Shown piece after piece: positions 46,876 to 57,537 of a DNA stretch of 64,000 nt; position 1 is the first letter of the stretch; each line of letters begins with the position of its first letter. The stretch covers positions 1-64,000 of the forward strand of contig WHVA01000505.1 of the NCBI GenBank assembly GCA_015179125.1, given 5' to 3'. The position numbers and the translations under genes are program-made. Under the pieces are notes generated by a model, which searched no databases, had not been told where the DNA came from, and was given only the letters and a program-made list of their open reading frames with translations. Source of the stretch: Gautieria morchelliformis (Eukaryota; Basidiomycota; Agaricomycetes; Gomphales; Gomphaceae).

Positions 46876-47809
46876 TAGTGATGGGCACGGCTCGGCCCAG
46901 GCCATCTGCCGAGCCAGGCCAAGCCGCCGATAGGCCGAGCCAAACCAGGCCCAAGCCGTTGGCACATCCGGCTCCAGGCCCTGGCTCAGGTTTTGACAGG
47001 CCAGAGCCGAGCGAGGAAGCCAGGGCCTGAGGGCGCTTAAATCCAGGATCTTCGGTCGCCAAAAAGGACATCTGTGCTCTGATACTGGCACGTACATAAA
47101 CAGTTTTTCATGATATGTAGTGTAGTTACAGTGGTCTTAAACCTTACTCTCTACCCACTTGCCATCTGTTGGGGTTGCAAACCGCAGCGCCCGAAGCCCC
47201 TGATTAGTCAGCAGGTCATTATTGACCGTTTTAGGTCTTGCGCAGTCGCAAGAATTCCCCTTTATTGCGAATCTTATTGTTCTCATGAAAGTAGCTACTG
47301 TCATGTAAAGTCTCCCTCAGTGGTTTGACACCATGCAAACACTGAGGTAAGACATGATTCGATCCCTCATATTGTATTTCACTCATCTGTATGCTACCGT
47401 TGATTTGTCGTCGTATAGGTAACTATAACAGTGGTTTGACACCGTGCAAACACTGAGTTGATTTGTCGTCGTATAGTCTTGTTATTATTATACCATCCAC
47501 TTGCCATGCGTCGTTATCGTATTGATGATTCCGACGATTCCAGGGCAGGTAGTGATTGCGATGACATCACCGACGATGAGGAAGAATTTTAAGGAAGAAT
47601 TATAATCTCTTTTGTGCTACATACAAAAAAATAACATCTGTGTCTACAATCCATTCCCCCACCAACAGGCCATGGCCCAAGCCAAGGCCAAGCTGGAGCC
47701 GAGCCAGGCCAAGTGCCAACGGCCTGGCTCAGGATTTTGCAAGCCAAAGCCAGCGCTAACCAGGCCAAAGCCAGGGCTTTCAGGCCAAGCCAGGCCATGC
47801 CCATCACTA
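46876..47809. mobile_element. hAT-like non-autonomous DNA transposon, 934 bp
   Basis: The ends are inverted repeats TAGTGATGGGCA(C/T)GGC. The target duplication CCTCCCAG (8 bp) is perfect at 46,868-46,875 and 47,810-47,817. Units A, B and C carry a single CCTCCCAG at the same place (for example near 41,016), so the empty site is known. An 8-bp duplication and TAGTGATGGGC-type ends are diagnostic of hAT elements. The subterminal 200 bp on each side are packed with GGCC and AAGCC words, as expected for transposase-binding sites. No transposase is encoded. The centre contains the small hairpin repeats at 47,315-47,476. Confidence 0.9.
47315..47476. repeat. Duplicated hairpin CAGTGGTTTGACACC...CACTGAG
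   Basis: CAGTGGTTTGACACCATGCAAACACTGAGG (about 47,317-47,347) recurs at 47,429-47,456 with one change. Each folds as a near-perfect stem (CCTCAGTGGTTTG with CAAACACTGAGG). TGATTTGTCGTCGTATAG flanks the second copy on both sides (47,401-47,418 and 47,459-47,476), as a tandem duplication or small insertion would produce. Confidence 0.6.
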
Positions 47810-48047
47810 CCTCCCAGGCTTCTTATCTCCCACCGCCCTCTACAGCACAGGGACCTGCACTTATAATGATGTTTCCGGCGTGTCTGCCAGTGGTGGGGTG
47901 TGTGTGTATGTGCCGGGTGTAGAAAAGCCCGCAAGAGGAACGAGCGCAGTATACGGTATTTCCCTTTGCGTCTAAACAGGCCGTCCATCCTGAAGTACTC
48001 GTTTACTGCCTTCTCCACCACATCTCGCCATCCATCCATACGCCAGC

Positions 48048-49075
48048 ATGAGCCAGACCCAGACACAAACACGGACCCTGGAGACGCGGATGGTACGTCC
48101 CGCTGCCCGGTCCCTCATGTCGCTTACCGAGCGCCGCTCGCTGCTCCCTAGCCTCCGCCCTCCCACCCCGCACCGGGCCCTTCCTGCACGACCCGCACGC
48201 CCACCGCGACACGGGGGGCTTCCCCACGGAGGACACGCACTGCGCATGGGAGGCGTGTGCGCGGGGCGAGCTTGAGAAGAATCGGCACCTGGAGCGAGAG
48301 CGAGAGCGCGACTGCAGCGCCTGGGGTGGGACGACGGCGTGGTTCGGCGTGCAGGAGTGCGAGTTTTTCTGGGGCGGGGACGGGCCGGGCGCGTGCTCAA
48401 AGGCGGGCGCACGCGCGACGACACCGACCCCCCCACACGTTCTTCAAGATGGTGCCCGCGCCGGAGTTCAGCATTGCGGTCGAGCGCGAGTTTCATGTCG
48501 GCGGGGGGGCGCGTGTGCGCGATTGGTGGGGCGGGGTCCGGGGACGAGCTCCGCGAAGCGGCGCGGGGGGCTGGGGCTGGGGCAGGAGAGCGCAGCCGAC
48601 GTCGATGTCTCTTGGCGACGCTGTGTATCTCGCATGGGGGCCGCGTACACGACGCACGTGAGCACGTGCGCGTGTCGTCCCGCACATCCCCGCAGCCCCG
48701 CACACACACGCCGCCGCCGCCTACAACAACTACAGCCGCACCTGAAGCGCCACACACACCGCGCAAGCCTCCTTACCTGGACCCACCACCGTCGCCGCCA
48801 CCGCACCCTTGCCCGCACCCTTGCCCGCACCCTTACCCATTCCGGCCCCCCTGCCAGAGCCCCCCAATCCTCGCCGCCGCCACGCCGGCAAATGCACGAG
48901 CCGCGTTTTCGTGCACCCGCCCACCACGCCACTCGGGAACGGGAACGACCCCCGCCCAATGTGTACCCCGCGCACATGCTCCCCCAGCCCCCGCCCCCGC
49001 TGCTCCCGCTCGCCTACCTGGGGTCGCCGCACTCCCCGCACCGTCATGCACACCGTGACACGCTGCAGCACCTGA
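48048..49075 (+). pseudogene. GC-rich gene of unknown function, copy D
   Basis: ATG at 48048; exon 1 48048-48092 (SQTQTQTRTLETRM); 59-nt intron 48093-48151. The conserved exon-2 frame carries HDPHAHRDTGGFPTED, EACARGELEKNRHLERERER and GGTTAWFGVQECEFFWGGDG, then frame changes in the Pro/Arg-rich tail. Exon 1 ends in phase 0, whereas the conserved exon-2 frame needs a one-base overhang as in copy B, so either the start differs or the gene is frameshifted. The TATA element is lost (GCGTCTAAAC near 47,967). Confidence 0.3.
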
Positions 49076-49094
49076 GCGCTAACCCAAACCCAGA

Positions 49095-50090
49095 GCGGAG
49101 CTTTCTCACGCCTACCACAACCACCAAAAAACGCAAAACCAAATTTCTCGTGTACACAATAGATACACAACACTCTAGTGTGACGCTGTTTACTACCAGC
49201 GATACCACACAGCGCCTGCGAAAAGAAAACAGGCGAAAAAACGATGCCGCCGAGCGTCGACCCACTTTTGCCCGCCACGTCACAAGGCCGCACGAGGGCG
49301 AGCACCACACAGCAGGCCGGAAATAGATCTAGAGCTGAACTATTAGCAGAGCCTAATGCGACAGTACGTACAAGGGAGCAGGCCAGGAACCACCTCGACA
49401 GATACGGTTACCTAGCCAAAGAGGACCCCCTCTCAGCGGAGCAGCTCAGCAACGTGCTGCTGTCACTGGTGCACAACGTCAGCGGAAAAACGCTACAAGA
49501 AGGAGTACGAGCGGTTGCAATTTTGATGTTGGAGGAGGCGGCGAGGGGAGTAGGGGCTGCGGTCATGCGGAACGTGGAAAAGAGCCTCGCCCCAGTCATG
49601 GCAAAGATCGAAGCGGCAGCTGAGACGGCGAAGGAAGTCACGGAGATCGCAAAAGATACGACAGAAGGAGCCAATAACCTTATGGAGCATCTGAGGATCA
49701 TAGGCCAGCAGAGAGCGCAGGCGAGGGAGGAAGGACGCGGGGAAAGGACATACGCGGCGGCGTTGAAAGGTAATGTACCTCTGTCACACCCGAACAACCT
49801 GGCAAAAGCGAAAGCGAAAGCGAGGCAAATACTGATAGATAAGGACCCACAAGGAGAACAGGACCCCCTCGGCGGGCTCACAGAACAGGAGCTGGTAGCG
49901 AAGGCGAACGAGGCGATTAGCAACCTAGAAGAGGACCACGGCCAAGCTGACATGACATTCGTCGGAGCCAAAAAGCTTGCAAATGGCGGAATAGTGTTCG
50001 ACATGGAGACGGAAGATGCAGCGAGATGGATTCAGGAGAACAGGAGAGCTTTCCTAAGCAAGTTCAGCGGAGCAGCTGTTGAGCGTCAGT
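49095..50090 (+). pseudogene. LINE ORF1, third copy, 5' part
   Basis: The ATG at 49244 starts a frame with the N-terminal and middle regions of ORF1 (NRSRAELLAEPNATVRTREQ; LTEQELVAKANEAISNLEED; ETEDAARWIQENRRAFLSKF). A leader from about 49,095 looks like the element's real 5' end, joined to unit D. The reading continues past 50,090 into Gypsy-derived sequence only by chance (VERQFKSWLC...). The zinc-knuckle third is missing. The element is a close relative of the intact copy at 9.7-11.4 kb (PLSHPNNLAKAKA is identical). Confidence 0.8.
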
Positions 50091-50445
50091 TCAAGTCATG
50101 GCTTTGTGCCTGCCTCGACATTGTTGCTCTACCGTCTGACGACAGCGAGACTTCTCTGCCCTTTCCTTTGTCACTGGGCAGAGAGGAATGGGGGGGTGGC
50201 GCTGGCTTGTTGCCCAGCGTCGTCTCTTCCTCGGCCACGCTTGACGAGAAGTGGTCAGGGTTTTCCTCGTCCTCTACTGGGGGGACGAGGGCGGTGAGAT
50301 CTATGATCTCTCCGTCTTCTATCGTCCTGGACTCTTGGTCCAGGGGAGCGTCAGCTGTTGTGTCGCTGGGCTGTGCCTGGGGCGTGGACCTCGAGCTCAT
50401 CGCTCGTGTCCGTCTTCGACTGCGTGGAATCAAAAGAGACGTCAT
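50086..50445 (-). pseudogene. Inverted Gypsy Gag N-terminal fragment
   Basis: On the minus strand the frame reads APLDQESRTIEDGEIIDLTA, then PPVEDEENPDH and DKGKGREVSLSSDGRA. The same protein segment is encoded on the plus strand at about 54,920-55,140 (DQESRTPEDGEIVDLTALVP, KGKGREVSLSSDGRA), where it directly follows an LTR and therefore is the start of Gag. The fragment is thus in inverted orientation relative to the integrase that follows. Confidence 0.7.
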
Positions 50446-51689
50446 TGCCGTCCCCCGCTCTGTTCTTCAAGGGGGAAGGAAGCTGATCGAAATCATCATC
50501 GATCGGGCACATCAGATAGTCGGCCACTATGGCCATCTGAAGACTTCGAAGTACGTTCGAAGAGCGCATTGGTGGCCGGGCATGAGCCCAGACATAGAAG
50601 TGTTCTGCACATCGTGCGCGAGGTGTCAGATGACAAAAACTGGACCACAACGGCCCAAAGGCCTACTACACAGCCTACCCATTCCAGATACGGCGTTGCA
50701 GTCAATTGGCATCAACTTCATGGGGCCTCTGGCCAAATCCAACATCTGTGACTACCTGATGGTAGTCATCGACCGACTAACGTCACTTGTACACCTCGTA
50801 CCAACCACAACGAGCGTGTCAGCCAAGGGAGTAGCCTGGCTGTTTCTGAAGGAGGTTGTTTGACTCCACAGAGTTCCCGACTCCATCATCTCGGACAGAG
50901 ACTCGAAGTTCACGTCGATCTTCTGGCATGAACTACAGTGACTCATGGGGGCTAAGCTCCTCATGTCAACTGCCTTCCATCCCCAAACGGATGGAGCCAC
51001 CGAGCGGGCAAACCGCTCGATCGGCCAGATATTGCGCGCGGTCGTCAGAGACGATCAGAAGGATTGGGCATTGAAATGCCCAATGGTTGAGGTTGCCCTC
51101 AACAGCAACGTCAGCGCGACCACAGGGTTCGCACCTTTCGAGCTGAACCACCGCTGTATGCAGCGGATAAGTGACGCAAACGTTTCATGCAAACAAGAAA
51201 CATATGGTGAGCGACAGGTACGCGTCCAACGACCGCGTCTACCTTTCGACACAAAACCTAACTCTCCCGAAAGGAAGAGCCAGAAAACTAGTCCCGCGGT
51301 ACATCGGACCAAACCGCATCATTGAGGCTCACAACGACGCCCCGACGGTGACCCTTGATCTTCCTGACGAGCTGAAAGGCCGTCGCATTTCGCCGGTCTT
51401 CCATTCAAGCCTCGTACGGCGATATGAGGCTAACAACGACGAATTGTTCCCTCGTCGTGAGGCCAAGTCATTTTATGACTTCGGAGCGAATGACGACGAG
51501 GAGTGGCTCATCGACGGGATTATCACACATCGATGGATAAACTCGATGGACCTGGAGTTCCAGATCCGTTGGACCCTAGGCGATGTGACATGGGAACCCA
51601 TGTCGTCCTGCAAGGACCTTGAAGCCCTAGATAGCTATCTAGAGCTTTGGGGGGTGAGCAAGCCACGCGACCTCCCCAGACGCCGCTAG
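50446..51689 (+). pseudogene. Ty3/Gypsy Pol 3' part: integrase and chromodomain-like end
   Basis: An H-H-C-C zinc motif (HQIVGHYGHLKT ... CTSCARCQ) is followed by the integrase core with ISDRDSKFTSIFWHE and TAFHPQTDGATERANRS. The first catalytic Asp of the D,D-35-E triad appears as Asn (SIGINFMGP, codon 50714-50716). Two stops lie at 50861-50863 and 50939-50941, both where an Arg (CGA) is expected. After a deletion or frameshift near 51,170, the C-terminal part continues in another frame (KLVPRYIGPNRIIEAH, PVFHSSLVRRYE) and ends in a chromodomain-like block (EWLIDGIITHRWINS, WTLGDVTWEPMSS). Reverse transcriptase and protease are absent. Confidence 0.85.
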
Positions 51690-51732
51690 AAGCATCTGTC
51701 ACGTGCAGACCACGTGACGCGCCGGCCACGGC

Positions 51733-53792
51733 GTGGTTAAATTTTCACCTCGGATCTTTCCGAGGGCGCATCGCTTCTTGGAAGCTAACCACCATCATCC
51801 CCACGAAGATGATGCCCCCAAAGATGGGATGGACGTTGATCCGTCAACGTCCACAATGCGAGCAACGGCCCTGAGACAGGGGGCCACAGATATTCTCCGT
51901 GCTCCAGTAGACCAGGAGCACTGGATGATCGTGGGATGGGAGGACACCCTCGCCATCATCCACCCGGACGATTGCGCAACATGCGCAGACTACGCCGCGC
52001 ACTTAAGGGCCGCGACAGGCACTTGCAAGGTCAATTTGCGGGATGAAGACATCGGCAACGCCGTCGATGCAGCCTGGGGATGGCTCCCAAGGGGCATTGC
52101 GCGTGACGCGCAAGAAGAGCTCCTCTGGGACATCCACGACCTCAAAAAAGAGGTCAAGGAGTTGGAACGCGGGGTCAAAGACCACAATGACGCGCTCGAA
52201 ACCGAGTGTGCCAAGATCAAGGAACTGGAGCAGGAGCTGAGCGCAGCCCAGCTCCAGGTTACCCTGGCCCACGTTGCCTCAAAAAGGCCGCGACATGACC
52301 TGGCCATGGACCCAGTGGCCAGGCCATCATCACTTCGCACGACGTCGCCTTTGCCGGCGTGCACTACATCGGGGCTAGCGTCCCGATTGTCGGCGTCGAC
52401 CCCGACAACGACAACGACGGAAGGGCATAGCGCGCCTTCCGACTCTGCGTACGGTGTCCCAGAAGGATGGGAGTCAGACTGTCCGTCTGGAAGACGTACG
52501 ACCTGGAAAGGGCACAGCGGCTAGCAGAGCAGCCAAAGAAAAAGCGCAAGAAATTGGGTGGCTCCCCCAACACCGTCAATGGGCTAGCCATTGCGAGGGA
52601 AAGCGCGATTAGCGCTTACCTTACCTACGGCATCATCGTCGCACACTATCAACAACCCCGCCCTTCAATGGCGGATAGCACAGGTCGGAGCCCAGTACAT
52701 CAGGCCTGGCGTGGCCCTGCCTCACCGGCGGGGACAGTTCACCCTCCCTACCTGGGGGAGGGGATGCTCATCCCACTCGGAGATCCACCGATCTCCGAGA
52801 TGGGCCTCCTACCATGGCCGGTAGGGAATGCCCAACAGCGTCATACTCAATGGTACGACGTCTGCCCGCTCGATGACCCACGCTTCGTCGAACTCCTAGC
52901 GCGGGCAAAAGAAACGCCACAGCTCACGCGTACGTGCGAGATGATCAGCATATTTAAATGCATCGAGCGCGAACAACGCGCTCGCAATCCCAAAAGGGAT
53001 TGTCTCGTGATAGTGGGTGGTACCCCGCACGATATTGCGGCCATCCTAAAGGGTTGGATACACAACCCTGAAGGAATCCCATCAGCCATCCGTGACAATG
53101 CGGATGTCACCTTCAACCTAGATGACATGGACGTCTGGATGTGGTTGAAGGCCCTTGCGCCCCAGGTCAAAGGGGTCGCATCACCTCTCAGGGCGAGGCT
53201 ACTCGACCTATTCGGCTCAACAGACCAATGGTCAAGCCTCGTCGACGCCAGGGAAGTGCTGACGCCTCAGAGCAGCACCCTGCGGCTCTACATCATGGGC
53301 CGATTCCCCGTGGGGGGCCGAGCCGGCCCCGACATCCCCCTCGCCGAGATTGTGAGATGGTTGGCCCGCTACGGTGGGGTCACTCGCGAGCGAGTGGCAC
53401 ACATTGAACACTATGTTCAACACAGCATCACCGGCGCAGCATTCAGTGCTGCCGCCCGCGAGGGCCAACAAAAGGTCCTCGAGACCAGCCATGTGAGGGC
53501 CGCGGTGCTGCAACCCCTCACTCACGCTCAGCTCGACCAAGAGCTGGCGCGCTTCCGGCCCCCTCCTCAGACTGAGGACCCAGCTGTTGAGGCCATGCTC
53601 CACGAGGACACTGGCCTCATCACCCAAGTGGATACCGCCGCTAGTGGTGAGGCCGACCAGCCTCACCCAATCACCACCGATGACGCGGAGGTGCCCCCGG
53701 AGGAGTCATGCGCTCCACCGGCCCCGTATGACGACGACATCATTGTATCGGCCATTCTAGAGGACTCCCTCATGGATGACCTCTATGAGTAG
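51733..53792 (+). pseudogene. Accessory ORF between Pol and 3' LTR, ~680 aa
   Basis: Two overlapping frames, 51733-52524 and 52467-53792, read as one gene with a frameshift at about 52,480. The first part has a globular segment (EHWMIVGWEDTLAIIHPDDC) and a coiled coil (HDLKKEVKELERGVKDHNDA, KIKELEQELSAAQLQV). The second begins with a nuclear-localisation type sequence, EQPKKKRKKLG, then a ~400-residue region (VIVGGTPHDIAAILKGWI; DIPLAEIVRWLARYGG) of unknown fold and an acidic tail. It starts 44 nt after the Pol stop and ends 24 nt before the PPT, the position of env in errantiviruses, but has no signal peptide or membrane helix. Function unknown. Confidence 0.6.
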
Positions 53793-53816
53793 TAGTTGAC
53801 CCCTATAGTTGTCTAT

Positions 53817-53828
53817 AGAGGGGGAGGG
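53817..53828 (+). promoter_or_regulatory. Polypurine tract of Gypsy element
   Basis: AGAGGGGGAGGG lies immediately before the LTR start TGTAAATAACC, where plus-strand DNA synthesis would be primed. Confidence 0.7.
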
Positions 53829-54742
53829 TGTAAATAACCTATGTATCTACATGTACAATAGTTATTACATAATCCCAGTGGGCCCCTTAGGGACCCACTG
53901 TATAGTTTATGCGTGGGAACTGGCCAGCGGTCCCCATCACATCTTACTCTTACCTGTCACTACGTAGCATTCAGAATACCACTCATTGGTCAAGTTCTGC
54001 AGTGCCCTTGTGATACAAGGTCCTAAGATCGACATCCTTTACACACCTGAACCATTTATATTTCTTGGATATACGGGAAAGGTTTCTTATGAAGATGAAG
54101 GCATCAAAAGACCATATTTGACTTTCTCCCCCTTGTATCCTATCATGGGAGTGGATCAAGGAGAAACTTAGGAGTTATTTCTGGTGGTGATTCATCATCC
54201 TCCCTCTCATGACTCAGTCCATCGACTCACTCTCTAACTCACCTTGGAGAAGATGGATAAGCATATGACTTTGGATTGGTGGACTATTCCTGTGTTCTTT
54301 TATATGACTCATTTCTTTCTCGCATGACTCACCCAGTTTCCTTTCTTGTTAGTTCTTTCCCATCATTACTCACCATTGGTCTATCTTTGTATCTTTTATT
54401 ACTCATTCTTCATACTTTACAGACTCATTACCCCTATTCGACACATACTCACTTACTTTTACTATTGTCATTTCTCCATTGTTTCCCTTTTTGTACTTTG
54501 TGCTCTCACACTGACTCAGACTGCTCAGTCAGCCCCCTACCTACTCCATCGCATTGTCTCGCATCATTATGACATCGTTGTAGCTTGGGGTTGTGTATAT
54601 AAAGGCTCAGTCTGTCTGTACAATAATCAAGTCAAGTTCAGTTCCAGTCTACCCTCAAGTCAAGTTTCTCTCTAGTCTTAAGTCAAGTCAAGTCCCCTCT
54701 TTTCTGGCAACCCAGTCGAGGCCTTGTCACAGGACATCGCCA
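53829..54742 (+). repeat. Gypsy LTR shared by two element bodies, ~914 bp
   Basis: Begins TGTAAATAACC directly after the PPT and ends ...GCCA at 54,741-54,742, one base before a possible primer-binding site starting TGG (54,744). A TATA box, TATATAAA, is at 54,596-54,603, and repeated CAAGTCAAGT words fill the downstream part. Upstream lies a Pol plus accessory gene, downstream a Gag start, so this one LTR is the 3' LTR of one body and the 5' LTR of another. The exact 3' boundary is an inference because no second LTR is available to compare. Confidence 0.6.
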
Positions 54743-54859
54743 CTGGTCACGGTCACGTCACACGTGTCACATCTGAAGTCAAAGTCACACTCACAGTTAC
54801 AGTCACAGATACAGTCCCAGCCTTGAACGACTGCACTACAGACTGTCCATAGCAGAAGG

Positions 54860-55600
54860 GCCGTTGCGTGCAGGCTGATAGGTGTTATTCCTATTAGTGA
54901 ATCTTTAACGGCTGACACTACACTGGACCAAGAGTCCAGGACACCAGAAGATGGAGAGATTGTAGATCTCACCGCCCTTGTCCCCCCAATCGAGGACAAG
55001 GAAAACCCCGACCACATCTTGCCGAGTGTGGTCGAGGATGAGATGTCGCCGGGCGACAGACTGGCGCCACCCCCCCAATCCCCTCTGCCCAGAGACAAAG
55101 GGAAAGGCAGAGAAGTCTCACTGTCGTCAGATGGCAGAGCATCACAATCACGAAGCCGAGACTCGAACCGCCACTTGCGAAGCTGAGCGACAACTATCGT
55201 CCCCGAAGGAGGACAATGACAAAAACGATGAGCCCCCGACGATGGTCAGGGCTCAGAATACTTGAGCTCAAGCTGCAGGAGCTTGAGGACACATGCCATC
55301 AACAATGAGATGGTGGAGGCAATGGCCAAACAGGTGCAGGATGCATTGCACCGGAACGCCCTCACAGGCCACAAGCATGAGCATATTGCATCATGGCTTG
55401 ATAACATTGCATCTGCCCTTATGCAGTTTGGCAAGGAGCTCCACCAGATCGAGGACATCCGGCAACGGGAAGCTGCCACGCTGGAGGATGTCCAGACAGC
55501 CCTCCGCTCACATGGGGAACATGGGACGCCACGTCAAGGCTCGTGCCAGTGCCCACAATGCGGAAACTCACGCCGAAAACAACTGGACTGGCAGTGAATG
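54860..55600 (+). pseudogene. Gypsy Gag N-terminal region, second element body
   Basis: After the LTR and leader the frame reads DQESRTPEDGEIVDLTALVP, KENPDHILPSVVEDEM and KGKGREVSLSSDGRA. Stops at about 55,185 and 55,215 break it. Another frame (55,262-55,597) continues with a helical segment, NNEMVEAMAKQVQDALHRN, and ends CQCPQCGNSRRK. The element is cut off near 55,600, before any protease or RT. Confidence 0.6.
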
Positions 55601-57354
55601 CCACTGCGATATAAAGGAGTTACACACCCTGCATGGTGATTTCAGAGTCATCGATGTCCACAAACACCCACAGATCATCGGCTTAGTGCCACCCCATTGT
55701 TCTGGCTCAGTCCATTGTTCTATTTTCATTATAATGCCCCTGTGAATAGTTTACAAGAATTAGATAGAGTTTTACCCTCCCTCTCATTAGGTCTTGCGTC
55801 TGCACCTGCAGCACAAGCCCTTCTTACATACTGGAGCCTCACGCATCGTTGAACCCCACCTTCGAGTCTCTCACGGCCTAGTCAGCGCTCTCACGTTCAT
55901 TTGTGCCACAAAAAGCCTCTCGCACACACTCTGTGCCAGCATCTCGTCTTCTGCCAGCGCATCCACTGCGTCTGTCCCTTATAACTGCTACTTGGTGTCT
56001 GTATTGACGTTTTGATTCCATCTACTCGTTACGACAACATCATGAACCCGGTGGCAATGCACGGCACAGTCACAATGTCTTTGAACGTATCCTGTCAACA
56101 TCCATCGCACCCAAGATGATCTTCTCCCAACCCCCATTACTCTCTCCCTGCAGGAGCTGCTTGCCATCTCTCCAGCCATTTCTAATCGCTTCCTTCACTC
56201 GTTCCAGGATGCGAGAGTCCCAGGAGCCAATACACTTGTGGTGCATGCTCTCGAGCATTTTCAACCACCTGGCGACTGAAATGACACACCAGAGTTCACT
56301 GGTGCTGTACGACTCCGCAGTCACACGCCTATGACATGCAGAATCCCTCCCGGGCTGCTATTCTTGCTTCTCTTACAACGCTATCTACAACACCAGCACC
56401 AGTGCAGCCACGCAACCGTTGCCCATGCTACAGCATCCACGCCACTATCCCAAGCCGACACGCGTCCCTGACGGTTACGGCCATGCAGACACAAGTGGCA
56501 AGGACAAAGCCGCCCCCACGCTCTCCCCACATCCCTGGCCCAGACGACACGCGTCCCTGACCGTTGCAACCATGCCGACGCAGATGGCACCAGCAACATC
56601 GCACTCACGCTCACCACCATCCACTCTCGCTTGCACTAACACTGTTGGTCACGATCTCACACATTTGTGCAGCCTCCACGCGCTTGGACAATGTGCTTCC
56701 CTGCCCCATCACCAGACGACACCCTGCCACATTGTACAGCCCCGAGGCATGCATTCCTGCCTTCCACCACGCTCACACGCACGGCACACGGCACACAGCA
56801 ACGCAAACACGGCACATGCGCGATGCAGCGACACTTCAGACACATCCGCTGTGCGAGCCGCCCATGTGTTCAATGCGTTTGACACGTCTGACACACGACG
56901 CAGACCTGTGTTGTCTCCATGCAACCCCATGCCACATGGCGAAGCAGATGGCGACACCTGAGCTGCGCATACCCCTGCCATGGCCCACGTGCCGACTCAC
57001 AAGATAGCCACGCAGACGAACGACGCTACGCTGCACACTCACGAGGCCGCAGCGCAGATCACACCCCACATGTCCAAATATCCCGTCCATAGCCACGAGT
57101 CGACTTGCGAGAGCGCAACACAAGGGAATGGCGTAGTGACATGGACCCACGAGCCGGAAAGCCAGGCTATGGCCCCAACAGCATCATCGTCCTCTGCGAG
57201 CCCATCTGCATCGCCGTCGTCTGTTACGATCACCCCGAGCTCCACCTCAATGCCAATTCCATTGTCATCCCAGACATCCACCACCTCTGCTCATTGCACG
57301 GCTAGCTCTTCATCAACAGATTTGACCACAACCATAACTGAGCCCTCTGATCCT
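55601..57354. other. CA/CG-rich spacer with unassigned frames
   Basis: Overlapping frames at 56,336-57,007 are His-, Thr- and Pro-rich because of the base composition, and internal repeats such as ACACGCGTCCCTGACGGTT (about 56,458 and 56,547) occur. A 133-codon plus-strand frame at 56,980-57,381 is Ser/Thr-rich (SSSSASPSASPSSVTITPS) and runs into the dispersed repeat at its end. No domain is recognised. Confidence 0.35.
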
Positions 57355-57445
57355 TGGAGGATAATCAAAATGGTCATGTGATACAGCATATATGAGTATA
57401 TAATATATATTATAAGAGTATTGATAACAACATATCAATAGTATA
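57355..57445. repeat. Dispersed repeat, second copy of 325-430 arm region
   Basis: TGGAGGATAATCAAAATGGTCATGTGATACAGCATATATGAGTATATAATATATAT matches 324-380 closely. Its first 23 bases are the exact reverse complement of the left arm at 86-108. Only one arm is present, with no minisatellite beside it. Confidence 0.7.
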
Positions 57446-57537
57446 AAGTTCTAGGGGGGGCGGTTGTGGGCCTCACTATATGAAAACAGCATGCTCCGCT
57501 GACATAATCCTGACTAAGATGCAAACAAACGACGCAT

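Larger units (their letters stand above)
45740..49090. repeat. Segmental unit, partial copy D (hAT-interrupted)
   Basis: Only the intergenic part and the GC-rich gene are present. The DUF6533 gene is missing because homology starts at about 45,740 (AAAATGCATATAAA, compare 40,081). A 130-bp insertion relative to the other copies lies at about 46,375-46,550. The hAT-like element occupies 46,876-47,809. Homology ends near 49,090 at GAGCGCTAACCC, where the LINE begins. Confidence 0.75.
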
